Source: an uncultured Polymorphobacter sp. (GTDB lineage: Bacteria > Pseudomonadota > Alphaproteobacteria > Sphingomonadales > Sphingomonadaceae). From it: a stretch of DNA of 5,416 bases. The stretch spans positions 1-5,416 of the forward strand of contig CALMPZ010000370.1 in assembly GCA_937871645.1 (NCBI GenBank), given 5' to 3'. This document shows positions 1 to 5,306 of this stretch, piece after piece (the first letter of the stretch is position 1; each line of letters starts with the position of its first letter). The notes below the pieces were generated by a model, which was given only the letters and a program-made list of their open reading frames with translations, was not told where the DNA came from and did no database searches. The translations under genes were made by a program, and so were the position numbers.

Positions 1-859
1 TGGTCAAAGAAAAGCTCAGCACCTGCCGGCCGTTCATCAGCGCGACGCTGCGCTGTTCGGCATAAAGATCGCGCACCGTGGCGATATCCGACAGCCGCAA
101 CGAGCGGCCGCCGCTGGCGGAAATCTGCGTCTGCCCAAGTCCGTACGCGGTATCGGCGTTGCCGACGACGCGGATATTCTGTTCGGAGCCGGCGATTTCG
201 GTACGGCCCCCGGCAGCATTGAGGTTGGTCTGGCGCAACTGCGCGTTGACCTCGCTCGCGGTCAGGCCGTAAGCCTGCAGCCGCGCCGGATCGAGGATGA
301 CACGGATTTCGCGGCTGACCCCGCCGCCCCGGCCGACGCGCGCCATGCCGGGCACGCCGAGCAGCTTCTTGGCGACGGTGTTGTCGACGAACCAGCTCAG
401 TTCTTCGAGCGTCATATCGGTCGATTCAACCGAAATATAGGCCAGCGGTCCGCCCGAGAAATCGACGCGGTTGACCTGCGGCTCGAGAATGCCGTTGGGC
501 AATTCGCTGCGGATGTTCGAAATCGCATCGCGCACGTCATTGACGCCGCGGTCGACCGGCGTGCCGATGGCGAACTGCACGGTCGTGAACGATTGCCCCT
601 CGCCGACCCAGGAGGTGATTTCATCGACGCCGTTGATGCTGCGCACCGCCGCTTCGACGCGTTGCGTGACCTGTGTTTCGAGTTCGGTCGGCGCCGCACC
701 CGGCTGGACGATGACGACCTGTGCCGCCGGAAAGCTGACATCCGGCATTTCGTTGATGCTCATGTTGCGGAAGCTGACGATACCCGCCAGCGTCAGCAGC
801 ACGAACAGCACGATCGGCGGGATCGGATTGCGGATCGACCAACTGGAAATATTGCGCAT
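1..859 (-). CDS. RND efflux pump permease, N-terminal part (cut by left window edge)
   Basis: Inner-membrane proton-driven pump subunit of a tripartite RND efflux system (AcrB/MexB-like, HAE1-type). It takes substrates from the periplasm or membrane and passes them to an outer-membrane channel. Only the first 286 residues are present, out of the usual 1000-1070. Seen: N-terminal MRNISSWSIRNPIPPIVLFV with the first transmembrane helix at about 12-30. The typical early porter-domain run follows, including INEMPDVSFP (35-44), QPGAAPTELETQV (52-64), VNDVRDAISNIRSELP (106-121) and LGVPGMARV (167-175), then AYGLTASEVNAQLRQTN (196-212). The ATG at 859 has GAGG seven bases upstream. It lies 21 bases after the adaptor stop, so the two genes form an operon with the adaptor first. 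The transmembrane proton-relay residues lie outside the window, and the substrate cannot be told. The family call is firm; drug rather than metal export is inferred from resemblance to HAE1 members. Confidence 0.93.
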   Translation of the reverse strand, partial: MRNISSWSIRNPIPPIVLFVLLTLAGIVSFRNMSINEMPDVSFPAAQVVIVQPGAAPTELETQVTQRVEAAVRSINGVDEITSWVGEGQSFTTVQFAIGTPVDRGVNDVRDAISNIRSELPNGILEPQVNRVDFSGGPLAYISVESTDMTLEELSWFVDNTVAKKLLGVPGMARVGRGGGVSREIRVILDPARLQAYGLTASEVNAQLRQTNLNAAGGRTEIAGSEQNIRVVGNADTAYGLGQTQISASGGRSLRLSDIATVRDLYAEQRSVALMNGRQVLSFSLT

Positions 860-880
860 GGGCTTGCCTCGCTCCGGCGA

Positions 881-2056
881 TCAGCGCTTGGGGGCCGCGA
901 CCGGCGTGATCTTATCGCCGGGACGCAGGAATGCGGCGGCGTTGAGCACGACACGCTCGTCACCCGAAAGCCCGCTGTTGATGCTGACACCGGCATCGCT
1001 GACGGTGCCGGTCTTGATGGCGCGACGGGCGACGATGTTGTCCTTGCCGACGATCAGCACATAGCTGCCTTCGCCATCGACTTGCACCGCCGACTGCGGC
1101 AGCACCGGCTGCGTGGCTTCGCCGGCGGCGATGTCGGCGGCGGCAAAGGCGCCGACGCGCAGGCCCGGCGAATACGGCAGCGCGATGCGGGCAATGCCCT
1201 GCCGCGACGTCGCGTCGATGACCGGATCGAGCAGCCAGACCTTGCCCTGGTAGCTGCTGTCGGCGCCGATCGGGCGGACGCTGGCAGGCATGCCGACCTT
1301 CAGGCGCTCCATATCCTGTTCGGTAACCGCCGCACGCAGTTCGAGCACGCCGCCTTCGGCGACGCGGAACAGCGGCGGCGAGCCGGCACCGACGACCTGC
1401 CCGGCTTCGACCGAACGGGCGAGCACCAGACCGGCGGCGGGCGCACGCACATCGAGACGGCCGAGACGCGCCTCCATCTCGCTGGCCTGTGCTGCGGCCA
1501 CGGCGACGCGCGCCTGCGCGGCATCGCGCGCTGCGGTCTTGCGGTCGATATCGGCCTTCGAAATGAAACCCTTGCTGACCAGCGCCTGCGCGCGGTCGAG
1601 CTCGGCCTGCGCCAGCGCAGCATCGGCGCGCGCGCTGCGGCTGCCCGCCTGCATCTGCGCCAGTTGCTGCGTCTGCACCGCCTTGTCGATCGTCGCCAGC
1701 ACCTGACCGGCGCGCACGAACTGACCGGCATCGACCAGCACCGCGGTCACGCGGCCGCCTTCGCCCTGCACGCCGACAGGCATGTCGCGACGTGCGGCGA
1801 TGCTGCCGGTGCCGCGCACGGTGCTTGCGACCATGGTGGTGCCCGGCACGCTGACCGTCACGACGGGCGCGGCCTGCGGCGGCGCCGGCGGCGCATCCTT
1901 CTTGCCGAAAAAGTACCAGGCGCCGAGGCCGACTGCGATCGCCAGCAAGGCGCCGAACGCCGGCTTGCTCCAGCGGCCCAGCCGTGCGGCAAGGCTCTGT
2001 GGTGCGTCCAAAACGCTAGAATCGCCGGGAGCCGGGACTTTGCTATGCATATTCAT
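881..2056 (-). CDS. RND efflux periplasmic adaptor (HlyD/AcrA-type membrane fusion protein)
   Basis: Periplasmic adaptor that joins the RND pump encoded just downstream to an outer-membrane channel. It has 391 residues, normal for the family. Seen in order: a cytoplasmic N-terminus; one transmembrane anchor at about 33-50 (ALLAIAVGLGAWYFF); a Pro/Ala linker (55-64); a first lipoyl half (about 95-125, GQFVRAGQVLATID); an Ala/Gln/Arg-rich alpha-hairpin coiled coil (about 127-200); a second lipoyl half (201-231, LDVRAPAAGLVLARSVEAGQ); a beta-barrel (about 237-310); and a membrane-proximal domain ending DKITPVAAPKR. There is no lipobox Cys, so it is anchored by the helix rather than by lipid. The reading frame stays open to 2215, but the upstream part looks like non-coding promoter DNA. 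The ATG at 2056 starts a plausible protein; another ATG lies at 2050. No strong Shine-Dalgarno precedes either one. No outer-membrane channel gene is visible; it may lie beyond the pump or elsewhere. Confidence 0.93.
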   Translation of the reverse strand: MNMHSKVPAPGDSSVLDAPQSLAARLGRWSKPAFGALLAIAVGLGAWYFFGKKDAPPAPPQAAPVVTVSVPGTTMVASTVRGTGSIAARRDMPVGVQGEGGRVTAVLVDAGQFVRAGQVLATIDKAVQTQQLAQMQAGSRSARADAALAQAELDRAQALVSKGFISKADIDRKTAARDAAQARVAVAAAQASEMEARLGRLDVRAPAAGLVLARSVEAGQVVGAGSPPLFRVAEGGVLELRAAVTEQDMERLKVGMPASVRPIGADSSYQGKVWLLDPVIDATSRQGIARIALPYSPGLRVGAFAAADIAAGEATQPVLPQSAVQVDGEGSYVLIVGKDNIVARRAIKTGTVSDAGVSINSGLSGDERVVLNAAAFLRPGDKITPVAAPKR

Positions 2057-2090
2057 GACCGAATCGTCATCCTGGGGAGGTAGGCGGTGT

Positions 2091-2150
2091 ATTATCGCAG
2101 TAACGCACTTCACGCAAGTGCGGTATAGCGCGAAATTGTGGCGCTGCGAA
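2091..2150 (-). promoter_or_regulatory. candidate promoter region of the efflux operon
   Basis: Two sigma-70-like options are visible on the minus strand. The first is TTCGCA (2145-2150), a 17-base spacer, and TATACC (2122-2127). The second is a -10-like GATAAT (2091-2096), five of six to consensus, about 28 bases before the adaptor start. Its -35 would fall inside the inverted repeat at 2104-2122; the closest match there, TTGCGT at 2112-2117, is spaced only 15 bases. Either way the inverted repeat overlaps or adjoins the promoter. This is inferred from matches only. Confidence 0.4.
2104..2122. promoter_or_regulatory. candidate operator: perfect 7-bp inverted repeat upstream of the efflux operon
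   Basis: The sequence CGCACTT-CACGC-AAGTGCG has perfect 7-bp arms around a 5-base centre. It lies 48-66 bases before the adaptor start, inside the candidate promoter. RND efflux operons are commonly repressed by TetR- or MarR-family proteins that bind such dyads, but no regulator gene is in the window. The 212-base divergent spacer (2057-2268) also serves the small membrane-protein gene at 2269, so one regulator could affect both. Confidence 0.45.
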
Positions 2151-2268
2151 GACCAAGGCGTGGCAACGCGGCGGCCCGCGCTGGCGCCGCCTTGCAAAGC
2201 GGTGTAGATTGGCAAGTGTCGCGCGATTTCAAGGGGAAGTGCGTGCGGCGATTGGGAGGGTTTTGCAT

Positions 2269-2511
2269 ATGGGTTGGATTGCTGCAGCCATCATCGGGCT
2301 TATCGCCGGCGCCATCGCCAAGGCCATCATGCCGGGCCGCGACCCCGGCGGCTGGATCGTGACGATGCTGATCGGCATCGCCGGTGCAGTGCTGATGACC
2401 TGGATCGGCCAGGCACTCGGCTTTTACGCGCCAAACGAAAAGGCCGGCTTCATCGCGGCGATCATCGGCGCCATCGTCCTGCTCGGCGGCTACCGGTTGA
2501 TCAAGCGCTAG
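2269..2511 (+). CDS. GlsB/YeaQ/YmgE-family small membrane protein
   Basis: Inner-membrane protein of 80 residues in the family once called transglycosylase-associated (Transgly_assoc). Members are often induced by stress, but no biochemical activity is firmly known. Seen: three hydrophobic helices at about 2-20 (GWIAAAIIGLIAGAIAKAIM), 28-51 and 59-77. They are joined by a short loop with PGRDPGGW (22-29) and by FYAPNEKAG (52-60), ending in basic RLIKR. The Gly-rich helices and the MPGRDPGG turn fit the family well, as does the length. The ATG at 2269 is preceded by GGGAGGG (2254-2260) eight bases away, which fixes the start. The frame is open upstream to 2209, but only from a TTG. The gene is divergent from the efflux operon and lies 82 bases before the SIMPL gene on the same strand. 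No clear promoter was found in the upstream spacer. Confidence 0.9.
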   Translation: MGWIAAAIIGLIAGAIAKAIMPGRDPGGWIVTMLIGIAGAVLMTWIGQALGFYAPNEKAGFIAAIIGAIVLLGGYRLIKR

Positions 2512-2535
2512 GCCGCACAACGCCATTCGTTCAGC

Positions 2536-2555
2536 CGCGCGCAAGTTGGCGCGCG
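2536..2555. repeat. short GC hairpin between the GlsB-type and SIMPL genes
   Basis: A perfect 7-bp stem of alternating C and G (2536-2542 with 2549-2555) closes a 6-base loop AAGTTG. It begins 25 bases after the stop at 2511 and ends 38 bases before the next start. No T run follows, so it is not a classic intrinsic terminator. It could slow transcription, protect an mRNA end, or be chance in GC-rich DNA. Confidence 0.35.
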
Positions 2556-2593
2556 CTAGGTTGCGTGCGTTCAACAACTCCGGGAGCCTAGCC

Positions 2594-3298
2594 ATGAAGA
2601 CCCGCCATTTCGCCGCGATGATTGCGGCTGCCGTCGCCAGCCTGCCTGCACAGGCGCAGACTGTTGCCGCCCCAACGGTGGCGCTGAGCGTCGAGGGCCG
2701 CGTCGCGCAAGCGCCCGACATCGTCGACATTTCGGGCGGCGTGGTGACCAGTGCGCCGACCGCCGCCGCCGCGCTCGCCGACAACGCGACGCGCATGACC
2801 GCCGTTGTCGCCGCAGTGCGCAAGGCCGGCATTGCCGACCGCGATATCCAGACCAGCGGGCTGAGCCTGCAGCCGCAGTACAAGTACGCCAACAACGAAG
2901 CCCCGGTGCTGACCGGCTATCAGGCGACCAACACCATCAGCATCCGTGTCCGCAAGATCGACGATGCCGGCAAGCTGATCGACACGCTGGTCGCCCAGGG
3001 CGCCAACCAGATTTCGGGCCCGACGTTCGGCATCGACAAGGCCGACGCCGCGCTCGACAGCGCCCGTGCGCAGGCGGTCGCCACCGGCCGCACGCGTGCC
3101 GACCTCTACGCCAAGGCCGCCGGTTTGCGCGTCCGCCGGCTGGTGTCGATCAGCGAAGGCGGTGCCGTTGAGCCCGGCCCGCGCCCGATGGTGATGATGG
3201 CGCGCGCCGACAAGATCGGCGCCGCACCGCCGACACCGGTGGCGCCCGGCGAAGTCGAACTGAGCATCACCGTGCAGATGGTTTACGAACTCGAATAA
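2594..3298 (+). CDS. SIMPL-domain (DUF541, YggE-like) secreted protein
   Basis: Predicted periplasmic protein of 234 residues with one SIMPL domain (DUF541). In Escherichia coli the relative YggE is linked to lower oxidative stress, but the molecular activity is not settled. Seen: a Sec signal peptide with MKTRH, a hydrophobic core (6-17), and likely cleavage after AQA at residue 21. The domain then covers about 27-232. It includes the opening strand VALSVEGRVAQAPDIVDISGGV, the typical IQTSGLSLQPQYKY (85-98), GYQATNTISIRVRKID (108-123), and the long helix SARAQAVATGRTRADLYAKAAGL (156-178). A closing strand VELSITVQMVYELE ends the protein. The ATG at 2594 has GGGAG (2582-2586) seven bases upstream and opens directly into the signal peptide, so an earlier in-frame start at 2546 is unlikely. 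The hydrolase gene begins 17 bases after its stop, suggesting one transcript. Confidence 0.92.
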   Translation: MKTRHFAAMIAAAVASLPAQAQTVAAPTVALSVEGRVAQAPDIVDISGGVVTSAPTAAAALADNATRMTAVVAAVRKAGIADRDIQTSGLSLQPQYKYANNEAPVLTGYQATNTISIRVRKIDDAGKLIDTLVAQGANQISGPTFGIDKADAALDSARAQAVATGRTRADLYAKAAGLRVRRLVSISEGGAVEPGPRPMVMMARADKIGAAPPTPVAPGEVELSITVQMVYELE

Positions 3299-3315
3299 GA
3301 CCGAACGGGGGGAAA

Positions 3316-4284
3316 ATGGCATACGCACGCGGGCTGGTTGAAACCGGCAAAGGGCTGTTCGCCTGGCTGCAGCCCGATGGCAGCTGGGGCTGGTCGAACG
3401 CCGGACTGATCGTCGACGGCGACCAGTCGCTGCTGGTGGACACGCTGTTCGACGTGCCGCTGACCGCCGAAATGCTCGCGGCAATGCGCGATGCCACCGG
3501 CCTCGGCGGCGCCGACATCACCTGCCTGGTGAACACCCACGCCAACGGCGACCATACGCACGGTAACTGCCTGTGTTCGAACGCCGAAATCATCGCGTCC
3601 GCCGCCTCGGCGCGCGAAATGGAGGGCTTCGGCGCGCACCAGATGGCGGCGATGAAGGCGGCGGGCGCCAGCGGCGCGCTCGGTGTCGCGGGACGCTATT
3701 TCGCCGACATTTTCGCGCCGTTCGAATTCGCCGGCATCGAGGAACGCGCGCCGACGCGGACGTTTTCGGGACAGCTCGATCTCAAGGTCGGCGACCGCGA
3801 TGTGAGCCTCATCGAAGTCGGCCCTGCGCACACCGCCGGCGATGTGCTGGTGCATGTCCCCGACGCGCGCACGGTGTTCACCGGTGACATCCTGTTCATC
3901 GAAGGCACGCCGATCATGTGGGCCGGCCCCGTCGGCAACTGGATCAAGGCGTGCGAACGCATCCTCGCGATGGACGTCGACACCATCGTGCCGGGCCACG
4001 GCCCGCTGACCGACAAGGCCGGGGTGCGCGCCGTCGCCGACTATCTCGAACACATCAACCGCGAAGCCCGCGCCCGCTACGACGCCGGCCTCGACGCCGA
4101 AACCGCCGCACGCGACATTGCCGCGTCGGGTGGCCTCGGCCGCTTCGCCAGCTGGAGCGACGCCGAACGCATCGTCGTCAACGTCGACACGCTCTACCGC
4201 GAATTCAGCGGCGACACGACCCCGCCCGACGCGATGGCGCTGTTCGACCGCATGGGGCGGTTCTACTACGACCGCCGCGGCTAA
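3316..4284 (+). CDS. metallo-beta-lactamase-fold hydrolase with variant HxNxDH motif
   Basis: Probable cytoplasmic metallohydrolase of 322 residues with no signal peptide. Substrate unknown. Seen: the opening strands GWSNAGLIVDGDQSLLVDTLFD (25-46), then the metal motif NTHANGDHTHGN (73-84). Likely ligands are H75, D79, H80, H172 (in GPAHTAGD), D191 (in VFTGDILF) and H228 (in IVPGHGPL). The usual second His of HxHxDH is Asn77. H82 and the pair C85/C87 lie close by and could substitute, but that is inference. Residues 232-322 form a mostly helical C-terminal part with the run RIVVNVDTLYREF. The ATG at 3316 follows a GGGGGGA ribosome site at five or fewer bases. It lies 17 bases after the SIMPL stop, so it is probably co-transcribed. 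It converges on the dehydrogenase gene. The motif argues against a classic B1 lactamase, and the layout is closer to glyoxalase-II-like or broad MBL hydrolases. Confidence 0.9.
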   Translation: MAYARGLVETGKGLFAWLQPDGSWGWSNAGLIVDGDQSLLVDTLFDVPLTAEMLAAMRDATGLGGADITCLVNTHANGDHTHGNCLCSNAEIIASAASAREMEGFGAHQMAAMKAAGASGALGVAGRYFADIFAPFEFAGIEERAPTRTFSGQLDLKVGDRDVSLIEVGPAHTAGDVLVHVPDARTVFTGDILFIEGTPIMWAGPVGNWIKACERILAMDVDTIVPGHGPLTDKAGVRAVADYLEHINREARARYDAGLDAETAARDIAASGGLGRFASWSDAERIVVNVDTLYREFSGDTTPPDAMALFDRMGRFYYDRRG

Positions 4285-4320
4285 CTCCCCTCCCCGGCGG
4301 GGAGGGGTCGGGGGAGGGGG
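4285..4320. repeat. GC-rich palindromic repeat, copy 1 (inverted relative to copy 2)
   Basis: It starts directly after the hydrolase stop. CCCCTCCCC (4287-4295) pairs with GGGGAGGGG (4299-4307) across a 3-base loop GGC, giving a perfect 9-bp stem. After TC comes GGGGGAGGGGG (4310-4320). The plus strand thus has four runs of four or five Gs (4299-4320) with loops A, TC and A, a classic G-quadruplex pattern. The element is nearly the reverse complement of the copy at 4373-4405. Similar intergenic repeats are, from memory, common in sphingomonads and other alphaproteobacteria. It may serve as a terminator or mRNA 3' end, although it lacks a T tract. Confidence 0.75.
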
Positions 4321-4321
4321 A

Positions 4322-4343
4322 GCACGGCCGCTGGCCGGCGTGC
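4322..4343. repeat. imperfect palindrome between the two repeat copies
   Basis: GCAC (4322-4325) and GTGC (4340-4343) flank GGCC-GCT-GGCC (4326-4336) and a 3-base bulge GGC (4337-4339). It would form the tip of a large stem made if the two flanking inverted repeat copies pair with each other. It may be chance in such GC-rich DNA. Confidence 0.3.
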
Positions 4344-4372
4344 AACGTCGCGATTCATGAGCCAGCGTCGAA

Positions 4373-4405
4373 CCCCCTCCCCAACCCCTCCCCACTGGGG
4401 AGGGG
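4373..4405. repeat. GC-rich palindromic repeat, copy 2 (inverted relative to copy 1)
   Basis: CCCCCTCCCC (4373-4382), AA, then CCCCTCCCC (4385-4393) pairing with GGGGAGGGG (4397-4405) across the loop ACT, a perfect 9-bp stem. Read on the minus strand, 4393-4373 gives four G runs with loops A, TT and A. This lies just after the dehydrogenase stop at 4422, mirroring copy 1. The two copies differ mainly in the small loop and in the two-base linker. Confidence 0.75.
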
Positions 4406-4421
4406 CTTCAAGGGGCGCGCC

Positions 4422-5198
4422 CTAAACCGCGCTCACCCCGCCGTCGATGACGATGCTCTGGCCGGTGATGAACGCGCCAGCCTTCGTCGCCAGCAGCACC
4501 GCCATGCCGGCGATTTCATCGGGCTCGCCGATGCGCTGCAGCGGCGCGCGGCTGGTGCTGCCCTTGAGGATTTCGGGATTTTCCCACAGCGCCTTGGCGA
4601 AGTCGGTCTTGACCAGCCCGGGGCAGATCGCGTTGACGCGGACGTTCGCCGGGCCGAATTCGGCGGCCAAATTGCGCGCCAGCTGCATGTCGGCGGCCTT
4701 CGAGATGCAATAGGCGCCGATGACGGTGGAGCCCTTCAACCCGCCGACCGACGAGATGATGGTGATGCTGCCCGATTTGCGCGCCGTCATCGCCGGCGCC
4801 ACCATCGAAATCAGCCAATGGTTGGCGACGATGTTGTTCTGCAGGATCTTGGTGAACTGTTCGTCGGCAATGCCCGCTGCCGGGCCGAAATAGGGGTTCG
4901 ACGCGGCGTTGCAGACCAAGGCGTCGATCTTGCCGAACTTGGCGATGGTGGTGTCGACCAGCCGCTGCAGATCGGCCTTCGACGCAATGTTGGCGGGGAT
5001 GGCGAACGCCGCATCACGCCCCACCGCTGCGTTGATTTCGGCAACCGCGGCGTCGCAGGCGTCCTGCTTGCGCGAGCTGACGATGACGGTGGCGCCATGT
5101 TCGGCCATGCGGTGCGCGATCGCCTTGCCGATGCCGCGCGAGCTGCCGGTGATGACCGCGACCTGTCCGGTCATGTCGAAAAGTGCTGGAATGGTCAT
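4422..5198 (-). CDS. short-chain dehydrogenase/reductase (classical SDR, DHRS4-like)
   Basis: NAD(P)-dependent oxidoreductase of 258 residues, typical for a classical SDR. Seen: the cofactor motif TGSSRGIG (17-24); R43 after the second strand (SSRKQ), which suggests NADP(H) preference; CNAAS (96-100), an NAA variant of the usual NNAG; a catalytic-helix Asn at 121/122; catalytic Ser150 (IISSVGG); Tyr163 and Lys167 in YCISK; CPGLVKTDF (192-200); and the C-terminal GQSIVIDGG. The NAASNPYFG run and the APGL-like CPGLVKTDF with a following LW resemble DHRS4-type carbonyl/retinal reductases, recalled from family knowledge; the substrate remains unknown. The ATG at 5198 has GGGGAG (5207-5212) eight bases upstream. 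The frame is open further to 5411, but that part is promoter DNA and overlaps a divergent gene. It converges on the MBL hydrolase; a shared pathway is possible but not shown. Confidence 0.93.
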   Translation of the reverse strand: MTIPALFDMTGQVAVITGSSRGIGKAIAHRMAEHGATVIVSSRKQDACDAAVAEINAAVGRDAAFAIPANIASKADLQRLVDTTIAKFGKIDALVCNAASNPYFGPAAGIADEQFTKILQNNIVANHWLISMVAPAMTARKSGSITIISSVGGLKGSTVIGAYCISKAADMQLARNLAAEFGPANVRVNAICPGLVKTDFAKALWENPEILKGSTSRAPLQRIGEPDEIAGMAVLLATKAGAFITGQSIVIDGGVSAV

Positions 5199-5229
5199 GC
5201 GCGATACTCCCCAATATGATTGCCCGGCA

Positions 5230-5258
5230 GTTATGGCAGCGCCAATTCGGCGTGTCAC
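5230..5258 (-). promoter_or_regulatory. candidate sigma-70-like promoter of the SDR gene
   Basis: On the minus strand GTGACA (5253-5258, five of six to TTGACA) and CATAAC (5230-5235, four of six to TATAAT) are separated by exactly 17 bases. The expected start near 5223 would leave a leader of about 25 bases holding the GGGGAG ribosome site. The spacer carries a near-palindrome CGCC-AATTC-GGCG (5240-5252), a possible regulator site. Confidence 0.5.
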
Positions 5259-5277
5259 GCGCGGCGAACGGGTGACA
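5253..5277. promoter_or_regulatory. candidate operator dyad TGTCAC-N13-GTGACA in the divergent spacer
   Basis: Perfect 6-bp inverted arms at 5253-5258 and 5272-5277 are separated by 13 bases, midway between the divergent SDR and transporter starts. The left arm coincides with the -35 box of the SDR promoter. The right arm could be a -35 box for the plus-strand gene, though the -10 position (5295-5300, CATGGT) is poor. It may bind a dimeric regulator or may simply reflect two opposed -35 boxes. Confidence 0.35.
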
Positions 5278-5306
5278 GCGTCGTCGCCACGCGGCATGGT
5301 GGCCGC

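Noticed and set aside
593..2083. Long plus-strand open frame (496 codons) opposite the efflux genes
   Set aside because: Its product is rich in Arg, Asp, His and Gly without domains. It lies antisense to two clear genes in a GC-rich genome, where such frames arise from third-position G/C bias.
2057..2215. N-terminal extension of the adaptor to a TTG at 2215
   Set aside because: The extra 53 residues do not look like a signal or domain, and the DNA holds promoter-like boxes and an inverted repeat.
2191..2216. Spaced inverted repeat CTTGC-N16-GCAAG upstream of the small membrane-protein gene
   Set aside because: The arms are only five bases with a long gap and no promoter boxes around them, so it is expected by chance.
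2169..2268. General stress (EcfG-type) promoter for the GlsB-like gene
   Set aside because: I looked for a GGAAC and CGTT pair at suitable spacing and found none.
2110..2895. Minus-strand open frame (261 codons) opposite the small membrane protein and SIMPL gene start
   Set aside because: Antisense to two clear genes, with no recognisable domain or start signal.
3283..4395. Minus-strand open frame (370 codons) opposite the MBL hydrolase
   Set aside because: It has shadow composition and no motifs, and it runs into the intergenic repeats. The plus-strand gene has all the metal motifs and a ribosome site.
3918..5219. Plus-strand open frame (433 codons) across the hydrolase end, the repeats and the SDR gene
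   Set aside because: It crosses two well-supported genes in other frames plus the repeat region, and has a low-complexity Arg/Asp-rich product.
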